Assembly (NCBI GenBank): GCA_024281095.1
Contig: JAMXLJ010000138.1
Location: 1-64,000 of the forward strand
Length of the DNA stretch: 64,000 bases
Direction: 5' to 3'
DNA from: Acidimicrobiia bacterium
GTDB taxonomy: Bacteria > Actinomycetota > Acidimicrobiia > IMCC26256 > JAMXLJ01
Below, in pieces: positions 28,140 through 38,189 of this stretch (position 1 is its first letter; every line of letters begins with the position of its first letter). Under the pieces are notes generated by a model. The model saw only the letters and a list, made by a program, of their open reading frames with translations. It was not told where the DNA came from and did no database searches. The position numbers were made by a program, and so were the translations under genes.

Positions 28140-30034
28140 GTCGTGGTGGTCGTCGAGGACCCGCTGAACTGACCCACCGTGATCGTGACGGTGGAGCCCT
28201 GCGGCGCCTGCATGTTGCCCTGCGGATTCTGGGCGAGCACGAGCCCGTCGTGTGACGCGGTCGACGGAACGGTGACGACCTGCACCTTGAACCCGGCTGC
28301 GCTCAGGGTCGCCTGAGCCTGCGACTGCGTGGTGCCGGTCACGTCGGGGACCGTGGCGTTTTGCGGACCGGTCGAGACGAACAGCTTCACCGTGCTGCCG
28401 CGCGCGGCCTGCGTGTTGCCGGCCGGGTCCGTGCCGATGACCTGACCCGCGGGCACGGTGTTGCTCGGCTGATTGACGCGCTGGACCTTGAACCCGGCCG
28501 CGGTCAACGTCTGCGTCGCGGTCACCTGGTCGTCGTTCTGCACTTGCGGCACGCTCACCGGAGCGGGGCCGGCCGAGACCATGACCGTCACGACGGCACC
28601 CCTCTGCACCTGGGCCCCGGGCGGCGGGTCGGTGCTGATCACGACGTTCGGCTGGATGTTCTCGCTCGGCGTGGTCTGCTTGTTGACCCTCAGGCCGAGG
28701 CCGGAGAGCGTCAGGTTCGCCTGGTCGAACGTCTGGTTCGTCACGTCGGGCAGCGCGAACGGGCCCGCGCCGCTGCTGACGCGCAGGGTCACGGTGTCGC
28801 CCTTGTGGATCTTCGTGCCCGCAGTCGGGCTCTGGCTGACGACGTTGCCGGCCGGGACCGTGTCACTCGTCACCGGCTCCGTCTTCACCTTGAAGCCCGC
28901 ACCGACGAGCGTGAAACGCGCGGTCGCTTCCGGCTGATTCACCACGTTCGGCGTCGCGACCGTCTTGCCGCCACTGTTCCCGAGGAGCAGGACCAACGCG
29001 ACGATGGCCGCGCCTAGCAGGAGGAGCGCCGCGATGACGGCCAGGATGGGCCCGCGTGACCGGCGTCGTTCCTCTTCCACGGTGCGGCGCGCGACCGTCG
29101 ACGGCACCGGGGCCGCGGCGACGGTCTGTTGCGCCGCGGTCGGTTGCACCGCGGTCATGGATCCCGTGATCGCCGCGACCTCTGCCGTGACCGGCGCGGC
29201 GATGGGCGGCTGGCCGCGCTGGAAGCGCAAGAGGTCCGTTCGCAGATCGTCGGCCGACTGGTAGCGCGAGTCGGGGTCCTTCGCCATGGCGGTCAACACG
29301 ATGCGTTCGAAGTCGGGTGGCAACGCGCCGACGCGTTGCGACGGCGGCTGCACGTCTTCGCGTACGTGCTTGTACGCGACCGCGACGGGCGTGTCGCCCG
29401 AGAACGGCGGCGTTCCGGTGACCATCTCGTAGAGCACGACACCGAGCGAGTACACGTCGGAGCGCCCGTCGCAGGGCAGCCCCTGTGCCTGCTCGGGCGA
29501 GAAGTACGTGGCCGTACCCATGACGGAGCCCGTCTGCGTGAGACCCTCGCTCGTGCCGGCGCGGGCGATCCCGAAGTCGGTGACCTTGACGATGCCGCTC
29601 GGCGTGATCAGCACGTTGCCCGGCTTCACGTCGCGGTGCACGACGCCGGCGCGGTGCGCGTAGCCGAGCGCGCCCGCGATGTCGGCGCCGATCTGCGCCG
29701 CCTCGTGGGGCGACAGCCGGCCGCGTGAGCGGATGAGGTCGCGCACGCTTTGACCGTCGACGTACTCCATGACGATGAAGTACGTGTTGTCCTCCTGGCC
29801 CCAGTCGTAGATCGCCACGATGTTGGGGTGGCTCAGGTTGGCGGCGGCCTGGGCCTCTCTGCGGAACCGCTCCACGAAGCTCTGCTCGCGTGCGTACTCC
29901 GGGAAGAGGACCTTGACGGCCACCGGACGGTCGAGCAGTTGATCCCGCGCGAGGTAGACCTCGGCCATCCCACCGCGCGCGAGCACGCGGTCGACCTCGT
30001 AGCGATTGGAAAAGGAGCGAGGATCCGCTGCCAT
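28136..30034 (-). CDS. pknB: Stk1-family Ser/Thr protein kinase with four PASTA domains
   Basis: HRDVKPGNVLI, DFGIARAG, GTATYFSPEQAQG; TM segment; four PASTA repeats after it. Confidence 0.95.
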   Translation of the reverse strand: MAADPRSFSNRYEVDRVLARGGMAEVYLARDQLLDRPVAVKVLFPEYAREQSFVERFRREAQAAANLSHPNIVAIYDWGQEDNTYFIVMEYVDGQSVRDLIRSRGRLSPHEAAQIGADIAGALGYAHRAGVVHRDVKPGNVLITPSGIVKVTDFGIARAGTSEGLTQTGSVMGTATYFSPEQAQGLPCDGRSDVYSLGVVLYEMVTGTPPFSGDTPVAVAYKHVREDVQPPSQRVGALPPDFERIVLTAMAKDPDSRYQSADDLRTDLLRFQRGQPPIAAPVTAEVAAITGSMTAVQPTAAQQTVAAAPVPSTVARRTVEEERRRSRGPILAVIAALLLLGAAIVALVLLLGNSGGKTVATPNVVNQPEATARFTLVGAGFKVKTEPVTSDTVPAGNVVSQSPTAGTKIHKGDTVTLRVSSGAGPFALPDVTNQTFDQANLTLSGLGLRVNKQTTPSENIQPNVVISTDPPPGAQVQRGAVVTVMVSAGPAPVSVPQVQNDDQVTATQTLTAAGFKVQRVNQPSNTVPAGQVIGTDPAGNTQAARGSTVKLFVSTGPQNATVPDVTGTTQSQAQATLSAAGFKVQVVTVPSTASHDGLVLAQNPQGNMQAPQGSTVTITVGQFSGSSTTTTT

Positions 30035-30109
30035 GCGTCGAGAAACCCTACTGGTCCGTCGGTTCGGTCATGAGGCGCGTCCTCTCCGGGAAATGTCGAG
30101 ATCTCGCGG

Positions 30110-31576
30110 TCATGGGCCCTGCAGCAGCTTCTGGAGAACCTGACGTGCGATCGGTGCCGACACCCGCCCACCGGTGGCGTCGCTGCCCTGGTTGCCGCCG
30201 TGCTCGACGATGACCGCCACGGCGAAACGCGGCGCGTCGGACGGCGCGAAGGCGATGAACCAGGCGTTGGGCGCCTGCTGACCGCCGACCTGCGCGGTGC
30301 CTGTCTTGCCGGCCACGGGCACGCCGGGGATCTGGGCGGGGGTGCCGGTGCCGTTCGCGACGACCCCGTTCATCAGCGTTGTGAGCGTCGCGGAAACCTG
30401 GGGCGTCATCGCCTGTTTCCATTGCTTCGGCTCGAAGCGGCGCACGAGCCCACCTTGCGCGTCGCGGATCTCGCTCATCACGTGCGGCTCCATGATCACA
30501 CCGTTGTTCGCGACCGCCGCAGCGACGAGGGCCATCTGCAACGGCGTGACGGCAATGAAGCCCTGGCCGATTCCCGCGAGACCGTAGAACGCCTTGTTGG
30601 TCGCGAACGGCTTGCCGTCCATGTCGGTCGACGGGACCGCGCCGGGCGCGACGTCGAGCGGCGGTCGCTCACCAACGCCGAACGCGTGCATACCGGGCGG
30701 GAAGAGGTCGCCGAGACCGATGCCGATGTCGGCGAAGGTGGTGTTGCACGAGACGGTGAAGCTCTCCGTCAGCGTTCCTCCGCAGCTCTCGTTGCCGAAG
30801 TTGGCCAGTGTGCGCGGCGAGTCGGGCAGCTGAAGGCTGGTGCGGACCGGAAATGTCGAATCGACCGTGACCTTGCCGGTGCCGAGACCCACCGCGGTGG
30901 TGACGACCTTGAAGGTGGAGCCCGGCGCGTAGATCTCGCGGTACGCGCGCGCGAGGTTCGGGTGGGTCGGATCGTTGTTGAGCCCGGTGAAGTAGGTGTT
31001 GACAAACGTGCCGTTGTGCGCGGCGAGCCCGCTCGGGTTGAACGACGGGTTGGAATACATCGCCAGAATTGCGCCCGTACGCGGGTCGAGCGCGACCACC
31101 GACCCCCGCTGCGTGCCAAGTGCCTGACGCGCGACCTCCTGCACGTCGGAGCGCACCGTGAGCACGACCGAGCCGTACTGGTCCTTGGTCGACAAGATGT
31201 TCCGGAAGTTGAACCGGGCGACGTCGGGATCGTGGCCCGCGAGCGCATCGTTGTAGGTCGCTTCGACACCGGTGTTGCCGACGACGAACGACTGATATCC
31301 GACGATCTGTGCGAGCAGGTCCCCGAGCGGGTACTCGCGTTGCAGCTTGAAGAGGTCGTTGGACGCCACCGACTTCGCCGCAACCTTGCCGTCGGCCGTG
31401 ATGATCTCACCCCGGGGGTGCGAGTAGTCGCGCACGAGCCGCCGCACGTTACGGGGATCGTGATCCAGCTTCTTCGCGTCGACGACCTGCAAGTAGGTGA
31501 GCTGGCCCACGAGCGCGAGCAGCAGCACCACGACCGTGATGCCGAACCGGCGGATCATGCGGTCCATCGTGTTCAT
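30110..31576 (-). CDS. pbpA: Peptidoglycan D,D-transpeptidase (class B PBP)
   Basis: YAPGSTFKVVTT (SxxK), SCNTT (SxN), GKTGTAQVGG (KTG). Confidence 0.95.
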   Translation of the reverse strand: MNTMDRMIRRFGITVVVLLLALVGQLTYLQVVDAKKLDHDPRNVRRLVRDYSHPRGEIITADGKVAAKSVASNDLFKLQREYPLGDLLAQIVGYQSFVVGNTGVEATYNDALAGHDPDVARFNFRNILSTKDQYGSVVLTVRSDVQEVARQALGTQRGSVVALDPRTGAILAMYSNPSFNPSGLAAHNGTFVNTYFTGLNNDPTHPNLARAYREIYAPGSTFKVVTTAVGLGTGKVTVDSTFPVRTSLQLPDSPRTLANFGNESCGGTLTESFTVSCNTTFADIGIGLGDLFPPGMHAFGVGERPPLDVAPGAVPSTDMDGKPFATNKAFYGLAGIGQGFIAVTPLQMALVAAAVANNGVIMEPHVMSEIRDAQGGLVRRFEPKQWKQAMTPQVSATLTTLMNGVVANGTGTPAQIPGVPVAGKTGTAQVGGQQAPNAWFIAFAPSDAPRFAVAVIVEHGGNQGSDATGGRVSAPIARQVLQKLLQGP

Positions 31577-32904
31577 GAGTGGGATGCCACCGCGATGGCC
31601 GACGTTCGCGCGTACGCCTCGGCGTCGGCCGCAGCCTCGTCCGAGATGCGCAGGAGCAGCGCGACGAGCACGAAGTTCGCGACGAGCGACGATCCTCCGT
31701 ACGAGACGAACGGCAGCGTGATGCCCGTCAATGGGATCAGTCGCGTGACCCCGCCGATGATGACGAACGCCTGGATACCGATGAGGCCCGTGAGGCCGGT
31801 CGCGAAGAGCTTCGTGAACGGCCGGTCACTCGACACGGCGATGCGGAAGCCGGCTCCGACCACGATGAGAAAGGCGATGACGACCGCGACGGTGCCGAGC
31901 AGGCCGAGCTCCTCGCCCACCGCGGCGAAGACGAAGTCGGTGGCCGCGTTCGGGATCTTCTGAGGGCTCCCGAGACCGAGGCCGGTGCCGCCGAAGCCGC
32001 CGCTGCCGAACGCGAACAGCGACTGGATCAGCTGGTAGCCCTTTCCTTGAGCGACGGGCCACGGGTTGATCCACGTCGACACGCGTACCTGCACGTGCCC
32101 GACGGCGTTGTACGCGAACACCGACGCGACCGCGAAGAGCCCGGCCGCGCCGATCAGGTAGGCCGACCGTTCCGTCGCGACGTAGAGCATCCCGACGAAC
32201 ACCGCGAAGAACAACATCGACGAACCGAGGTCGCCCTGCCCCGCCATGATGATGAGCGAGAAGCCCCACGCGAGCACGAGCGGGAGCAGGTGCTTGGGAT
32301 CGGGCACCATCATCCGCCCGATCCGCCGGCTCCCGGCCGACAGCAGTTCACGCTTGTCGGCGAGGTACGACGCGAAGAAGACGACGAGGAGCACCTTCGC
32401 GATCTCGTTGGGCTCGAAGTTCACCGGGCCGAGGTGCACCCAGAGCCGCGCGCCGTTGATGGTGGCACCGATACCCGGTGCGAGTGGCAGCACGAGCAAA
32501 GCGAAGCCGAGCAACGCGAACGTGTAGCGGTATCGCTCGAGCGCGCGCGGCCGCCGCACGACCGCGAGTGTCGCGACGAAGCACGCCACACCAACGCCGG
32601 TCCACACGGCCTGTGTGCGCGCGAGGTGATGATTCAGACGCGAGATCATGATGAACCCAATGCCGCACAAGAGCGCGACGAGCGGGAGCAAGGTTGCGTC
32701 GCCTCGTGGCGCGAACCAACGCACGCCGAGATGCGCGACGGCGAACATCCCGACCATCACCGCGAGCAGCACCCAGAGGTCCGGTGGCAGGTCGAGCTGC
32801 TTCGAGAGCTGCACGAGGATGTAGCCGGAGACGACGATGACGACAGCCAGCAGGCCCAGCAGGAGCTCGGACCCGCGGCGACGGCGCGCAACAGCAGATT
32901 TCAT
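31573..32904 (-). CDS. rodA: FtsW/RodA/SpoVE-family SEDS glycosyltransferase
   Basis: 443 aa from MKSAVARRRRGSELL; NGARLWVHLGPVNFEPNEIAKV, QGDLGSSMLFFAVF, LPFVSYGGSSLVANFVLVALLLRISDEA. Confidence 0.93.
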   Translation of the reverse strand: MKSAVARRRRGSELLLGLLAVVIVVSGYILVQLSKQLDLPPDLWVLLAVMVGMFAVAHLGVRWFAPRGDATLLPLVALLCGIGFIMISRLNHHLARTQAVWTGVGVACFVATLAVVRRPRALERYRYTFALLGFALLVLPLAPGIGATINGARLWVHLGPVNFEPNEIAKVLLVVFFASYLADKRELLSAGSRRIGRMMVPDPKHLLPLVLAWGFSLIIMAGQGDLGSSMLFFAVFVGMLYVATERSAYLIGAAGLFAVASVFAYNAVGHVQVRVSTWINPWPVAQGKGYQLIQSLFAFGSGGFGGTGLGLGSPQKIPNAATDFVFAAVGEELGLLGTVAVVIAFLIVVGAGFRIAVSSDRPFTKLFATGLTGLIGIQAFVIIGGVTRLIPLTGITLPFVSYGGSSLVANFVLVALLLRISDEAAADAEAYARTSAIAVASHS

Positions 32905-32917
32905 GCCGGTGCGCCGG

Positions 32918-34192
32918 TCATGGTCCGATCGGTGTGCTCGGTGGCGGTGCAGCCGGCGGTGCGGGACTCGTGGTCGTGGTCGTGGCGGCAACGGCTCGGC
33001 GCTCGTCGGCCTTGCGCTGCAGCGCGGACAGGTACTCGAGCGCTCGCGTCTTGTCGGTGAACTTCTTCTTGCCCCGCACGTCGGCCTGGTCGGCCTCGGT
33101 GAGGTCGGAAACACGGAGTGGTGTGCGCCGCTCGACCGTGGGCTCGAATCCCAGCACACCGCCCGGGCGACCCCGGAACAAGGTGACCCGGCCGGCGTCG
33201 AACGTCACGAAGAACGCCTTGCGCGCATACCAGGCCACCGCACCGACCGCGACCCCGACCACGATCGCGACGGGCAGCAGCCACACGAGGAATCGGAAGA
33301 GCCGCCGTGTCGTACCTCGCGGCGCGAGCCGGATCGGTCTCGGGAGGTCCTCGTCGATGACGGCGTCCGAGGCGCGGTCGGCCTGCGGCTCCGCCTCCGA
33401 GGCCTCCGCGGAATCGACGGCCGCGGGCGTCGTGGGGACGAGCGGCGTGGCGGTGGTCAGGTCGGCACGCTCGCCCCGCGGTGGATCGTCGGACGCGGCC
33501 TCCAGGACGACCGCGCTCACGTTGTCTTCACCCCCGGCCGCGTTCGCCGCGTCGACGAGCATGTTCGCGGCGCGCTGCGGATCGTGCTCGCGGCGAAGGA
33601 TGCGGGCGATGTCGACCTCGCGCACCATCGTGGTCAGACCGTCGGAGCAGATGAGCACCCGGTCGCCGGGGTCCAGGTCGACCGGGTAGACGTCGACGAG
33701 AACGCTCTCGTCGACGCCGAGAGCGCGGGTGATGATCGAGCGTTGTGGGTGCACGACTGCCTGCTCGGGCGTGAGCCGGCCTTCGCGCACCAGCTCCTCG
33801 ACCAGGCTGTGGTCCTCGGTGATCTGCTCGAGCTCGTCGTCGTGGAAGCGGTACGCGCGCGAGTCGCCGACGTGGCCGATGACGATCGAGTTGCCGTCGG
33901 TCGCGACGGCGGCGGTGAGTGTCGTGCCCATGCCACGCAGGTTCTCGTCGTCGTGGGCCTTCGCGAACACGGCGGTGTTGGCTGACTCGATCGCCTCCGA
34001 GATGGGACGGCCCGCGGCCACGGCCGCCCGCAGCGCCTCGAGCGCGGTCGCGCTGGCAACCTCGCCGGCGCGGTGGCCGCCCATGCCGTCGGCGACTGCG
34101 AAGAGGTGCAGTCGTTCGTCGACACGGACGGCGTCCTCGTTGCCCTCCCGCACCCGGCCGACGTCGCTGGCGGAGCCCACGAGCAGCCTCAC
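32918..34192 (-). CDS. pstP: PP2C-family Ser/Thr phosphatase
   Basis: SDVGRVREGNEDAVRV, FAVADGMGGHRAGEVAS, GHVGDSRAYRFHDDELEQITEDHSLVEELV, ICSDGLTTMV; C-terminal TM. Confidence 0.95.
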   Translation of the reverse strand: MRLLVGSASDVGRVREGNEDAVRVDERLHLFAVADGMGGHRAGEVASATALEALRAAVAAGRPISEAIESANTAVFAKAHDDENLRGMGTTLTAAVATDGNSIVIGHVGDSRAYRFHDDELEQITEDHSLVEELVREGRLTPEQAVVHPQRSIITRALGVDESVLVDVYPVDLDPGDRVLICSDGLTTMVREVDIARILRREHDPQRAANMLVDAANAAGGEDNVSAVVLEAASDDPPRGERADLTTATPLVPTTPAAVDSAEASEAEPQADRASDAVIDEDLPRPIRLAPRGTTRRLFRFLVWLLPVAIVVGVAVGAVAWYARKAFFVTFDAGRVTLFRGRPGGVLGFEPTVERRTPLRVSDLTEADQADVRGKKKFTDKTRALEYLSALQRKADERRAVAATTTTTSPAPPAAPPPSTPIGP

Positions 34193-34662
34193 ACCGTCAC
34201 CTCCGTGACGGTCTGACCGAACTGGATGCGGTCACCGCGGCGTAGGCGCGTGGCGCCTTCGATGCGTTTGCCGTTGACGTAGGTTCCGTTGCGGGAGCCG
34301 AGATCTTCGACGTACGTGCGTCCGTCTCGTTGGAACAGACGCGCGTGGACCTGCGACACGAACGTGTCGTCGGGCAGCACGATCTGGCATCCGCCTCCGC
34401 GTCCGACCGTGACTTCGCGATCGAGCGTGAATGCCTCGCCGGCGAGCGATACGGGCTCGACGATGTGCAACGACGGAAGCCGCCGCCGATCGCGTGACTT
34501 CGGCTTCGGCTTCGGCGGCGGCACGACCTCGTCGGCCGCGAGGTCCACGTCCTTGGCCGCGCGCATCTCGAGCACCACCACCCGCACGACACGCGCGAGG
34601 AAGAGGTAGAGAAGGGCGAGGAAGCAGAACTTCAAGACGGTGAGCAGGTTCTCGGTAGTCAT
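34189..34662 (-). CDS. fhaB: FHA-domain protein with N-terminal TM
   Basis: VTVGRGGGCQIVLPDDTFVSQVHARLFQRDGRTYVEDLGSRNGTYVNG. Confidence 0.92.
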   Translation of the reverse strand: MTTENLLTVLKFCFLALLYLFLARVVRVVVLEMRAAKDVDLAADEVVPPPKPKPKSRDRRRLPSLHIVEPVSLAGEAFTLDREVTVGRGGGCQIVLPDDTFVSQVHARLFQRDGRTYVEDLGSRNGTYVNGKRIEGATRLRRGDRIQFGQTVTEVTV

Positions 34663-34666
34663 CGTC

Positions 34667-35320
34667 TCAGGACGCCTCGAACCGGATCGTCGCCGCGCCC
34701 GCGCCGATCACGTCGCCGTCTTCGAGCAGGCGCTGGCTCACCGGCTGGCCATTCACGGTCGTGCCGTTGAGCGACCCCAGGTCGTGCAGCACGTAGCCCT
34801 CCGCTTCCGGGCGGATCTCGGCATGCCGCCGCGACACCTGGGGGTCGGGCAGGGGCACGGTGCAGTCGGAGAGGCGCCCGATCGTGACGGTGCCTTCGTC
34901 GAGCGCGATCCGCCGGCCGTCGGAGAGCACCAGCGATCCGGCCCTGCCGTGCACGCCTTCGACGATCGCGGCGTCGACGTGGAACTCGCCCCGCCGCAGG
35001 CGTTCGCCGACCGCGATCTCGACCCGCACCGGGCCGAGGAAGTGGTACTTCTCATCGCGCGCATGTTCGCGCGCTGCGTCCTCGAGTTCCCGGATCAGTG
35101 TGTCGGCGAACGACTCGAAGTGCTCGTAGTCCTCCTCGGCCAGCAACACCTTCACATGGTTGGGCGCGACAGTGCCGCGGACGCCGATTGTCCGATGCGC
35201 ATCGAGCTCGCGGACCATCCGTCGGGCGATCTCCACGGGCTGCAGACCGCTGCGGAACGCCTTCGCGAAGGTGCCTTCCACGAGCCGCTCGAGCCTCCGC
35301 TCGAACCCCTGGAGTCCCAT
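34667..35320 (-). CDS. fhaA: DUF3662 + FHA-domain protein
   Basis: MGLQGFERRLERLVEGTFAKAFRSGLQPVEIARRMVRELDAHRTI (DUF3662) and C-terminal FHA domain. Confidence 0.93.
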   Translation of the reverse strand: MGLQGFERRLERLVEGTFAKAFRSGLQPVEIARRMVRELDAHRTIGVRGTVAPNHVKVLLAEEDYEHFESFADTLIRELEDAAREHARDEKYHFLGPVRVEIAVGERLRRGEFHVDAAIVEGVHGRAGSLVLSDGRRIALDEGTVTIGRLSDCTVPLPDPQVSRRHAEIRPEAEGYVLHDLGSLNGTTVNGQPVSQRLLEDGDVIGAGAATIRFEAS

Positions 35321-35428
35321 CGCGACCGGAGTGTACCGGCGTCCCGCCGGCGTCCTGGGCCAGGCAGAGGGGCCGATCAGGGCCCTTGCTAACCTTCCTC
35401 CCCCGGTGCGGGCCCAGCCGCGCGCCGT

Positions 35429-35512
<84 letters not shown>

Positions 35513-35621
35513 CCGAGTGTGATGTCGCGAGACATCGTGGACAGGTCGTTCAGGTCAGGGAGAAGGCCGACCACGAGGCACAGCCACTCGGCGGTCCAGC
35601 CTTCGCTCCCACCGCGCGAGA

Positions 35622-35653
35622 CACCCCGTGCCGAGCAATCTCGACACGGGGTG
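35622..35653. terminator. Hairpin between tRNA-Leu and convergent phosphatase gene
   Basis: CACCCCGTG-c-CGAG-caat-CTCG-a-CACGGGGTG: 9-bp + 4-bp stems. Confidence 0.5.
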
Positions 35654-35705
35654 CTCATCGCGTGCGCGGGATCCGGCGGACCTCCGCGTTCGTCGGCTCT
35701 GGCTG

Positions 35706-37463
35706 TCAGTGCTGGTCGAATTCCCGGAGCCCCGGAAGCACGCGGACGTGCTCCACGCGCACCGAGTCCAACGTGTTCTTGTCGAGTCCGAGAAGCGTCA
35801 GGATCGTCGGGGCGACCTGATACGTGCGCACGGGCTGGTCCACGGTCCGAGCCTGTGCCTCGTGCTCGGCCAAGCGCCTGCCGTCGACGACCAGCATTGC
35901 GACATGCGTGTCGTTGGCGGAGAACCCACCGTGCTCGGCAACCTTCTTCACGCTCTTCGAGTAGATGGTGCCCACGATTGGTTGGATGATGATGTCCGGC
36001 GTACGGGGATCCGTGGCCGGGTTGCCGAACTGATCCTCGAGCGGCTCGCCGGTGAGCAGCGTCTGGATCCGGGCCGTGTTGGCGCCCTTCCGATCTTTCT
36101 CGAGTGCCGCGACGGCCGGCGCCACGCCGGCGGAGTGCTGGTACCACATCAGCGAGACGTCGTCGTCGATGGTGAAGTCAGGCTGGGTGACGCCGGCATT
36201 CGTCAGGACCGCGTTTTCGGCGCTGCCGATCATGTGCAGCTGCTTGGGGTCGATGGGCGATTGCCCGTGCTTGGCACTGATGATGATCTGCGTCGACGAC
36301 AACAGATGCTTCGCCTTCAGCTCGTCGACCATCGAGCCGAGCGCGGTGTCGACGAAACCGATCGCGCCCTCGAGCTGCGGGGTGAAGGTCAGCGTGCCGG
36401 GCATGTAGCCGCCCGGCGTGTAGCCGGCCTGGCACGGGATCGGACGCTGCTTGGAGGTCGTGTTCCAGTCGCAGAAGTTCGGGTCGACGAGCTTCTGGCC
36501 GACGCTCACCGCTTGGAAGTTCATCCCGAAGATCGCCGGGACCGGAGCGTGGTTCGTACCGACCGAGTTCCAGCCGTCGATCTGGTTGAGGATCGCGTCG
36601 ACCTTGACCTGGTCGTACGACTCGGTGTCGCCGACCGAGTCGGTGATCGCCGCGCCCGGGAACTTGGTCGTGTCCCGCGGGAAGCTCACGATGTGAGTGG
36701 TTCCGACCCGGGTCGTCTTCAGTGTCGGCGGGATGATGTCGGCGTTGATCTCGGTCTGGAACGGGTCGTCGACCGCGTTCGGGGTGCCGTGACCGGCCAC
36801 GAGCCCGTTGGCAGCCGGGTGCTTGTCGGCCCATGCGGTGTACAGCTTGGCCGCGTGCGCCACGCTGAAGATCGAGTTCACGCGGTTGAAGTCGTTGGGA
36901 AAGACCGGCACGCATTTCCCATTCACGACGGCGCGATTGAGCTGGGCCGGGTCGACCCCCTCGTTGAGGATCGTGCGGGTGCCGTTCGGGTTGCTGAACG
37001 TCGGCGCACCGTTGTCGACGTTCTCGAAGTACTGCGCCTCGGCTCCCGCCGGCGGGGTGCAGTCCTGCTTGCCCGAAGCCAGCTGCGCCGGAGCCGTGAA
37101 GAACGTCCGGTCGTACGAGTCGTCGTAGTACACACCCGAAAGCTTGGGATCTGCTCCGGTGGTCAGGCCGACGATGCCCGGGGAGGAGTCGCTGGGCTTG
37201 GAAGTCGCGGCGTTTGTGTACGTCGTGCCGTAATGGGCGAGCTTCGCAAGATTCGGGCAGGCGCCAGCGGCCTCGCACTGTGCGAGGTCGAAGGCGTGGA
37301 AGCCGTCCACGCTGATGAGGAGCACATGGCGCGTACGCCCGGACGGATTGGCGGACGCCGGAGACGCGACCGCGGCGAGCCCGCCCACGAGCACGAGGCC
37401 GGCCACCGCACTGGCGAACCAGCGGCGAAATCGATGCATTCGGATCCTCCCGGGAGACGTCAC
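35706..37463 (-). CDS. Secreted alkaline-phosphatase-family protein
   Basis: Signal peptide; HVLLISVDGFHAFDLAQCEAAGACPNLAKLAHYGTTYTNAATSKPSDSSPGIVGLTTGA; IIISAKHGQSPIDP. Confidence 0.85.
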   Translation of the reverse strand: MTSPGRIRMHRFRRWFASAVAGLVLVGGLAAVASPASANPSGRTRHVLLISVDGFHAFDLAQCEAAGACPNLAKLAHYGTTYTNAATSKPSDSSPGIVGLTTGADPKLSGVYYDDSYDRTFFTAPAQLASGKQDCTPPAGAEAQYFENVDNGAPTFSNPNGTRTILNEGVDPAQLNRAVVNGKCVPVFPNDFNRVNSIFSVAHAAKLYTAWADKHPAANGLVAGHGTPNAVDDPFQTEINADIIPPTLKTTRVGTTHIVSFPRDTTKFPGAAITDSVGDTESYDQVKVDAILNQIDGWNSVGTNHAPVPAIFGMNFQAVSVGQKLVDPNFCDWNTTSKQRPIPCQAGYTPGGYMPGTLTFTPQLEGAIGFVDTALGSMVDELKAKHLLSSTQIIISAKHGQSPIDPKQLHMIGSAENAVLTNAGVTQPDFTIDDDVSLMWYQHSAGVAPAVAALEKDRKGANTARIQTLLTGEPLEDQFGNPATDPRTPDIIIQPIVGTIYSKSVKKVAEHGGFSANDTHVAMLVVDGRRLAEHEAQARTVDQPVRTYQVAPTILTLLGLDKNTLDSVRVEHVRVLPGLREFDQH

Positions 37464-37689
37464 AGAGCGTGGCCTCGTCCGTCGGCTGAAGGGTGCGAGC
37501 GACGAGACCGCAGAAGCTGCCCGCGCTTGTCAGCGTCACACGGGAATGGATCCGGCGACCGCACGGAAACGAATCCTTCAATGCCCCGTCAGGTGGTGTT
37601 CAACCGGGACGCCTACCGCTCATGTCGCCGCCGGTCGGAAACCGCTCCCCACGCGCGAGGCGGCGTAACCGGTCGTAGAGTCACGAAGC

Positions 37690-38178
37690 ATGGACGTCTC
37701 CGGTTACAACCACTCTGACTCGATCACCATCAACGCTTCGCCCGACGATGTCTATGCGATCGTGAGCGACGTGAGCCGCATCGGCGAACTCAGCCCCGTA
37801 TGCCAGTCGGGCGCGTGGGACGATCCGGCCCAGGCAGGCAAGGAAGGCGCGTGGTTCACGGGCCACAACGCAATCGGTTCGTTCACTTGGGACACGCATT
37901 GCAAGGTCGTCGTTGCCCAGCCGGGCCGGGAGTTCACCTTCGTGAACCACGGGCCGAACGGCGAGTTCGAACTCGTGCGTTGGCGCTACACGCTGGAGCC
38001 CGTCGGTGAGTGCAGCCGGGTGACGGAGTCGTGGCAGGTGTTGCCGGCGTATCCGGACTTCGTCGCGGCTGGTGATCCGAACCTCGATGTCAAGGCGCGT
38101 GTCGACGGCATGGCGCAAATGGCCCGCGACGGCATCAAAGAAACGCTCGCCAACCTCAAACGCGTCGCCGAACGCTGA
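37690..38178 (+). CDS. SRPBCC-family (polyketide cyclase/dehydrase-like) protein
   Basis: SDSITINASPDDVYAIVSDVSRIGELSPVCQSGAWDD. Confidence 0.85.
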   Translation: MDVSGYNHSDSITINASPDDVYAIVSDVSRIGELSPVCQSGAWDDPAQAGKEGAWFTGHNAIGSFTWDTHCKVVVAQPGREFTFVNHGPNGEFELVRWRYTLEPVGECSRVTESWQVLPAYPDFVAAGDPNLDVKARVDGMAQMARDGIKETLANLKRVAER

Positions 38179-38189
38179 CCGGGTGACGG

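Noticed and set aside
35628-37718. 696-aa plus-strand ORF
   Set aside because: Antisense to the secreted alkaline-phosphatase-family gene
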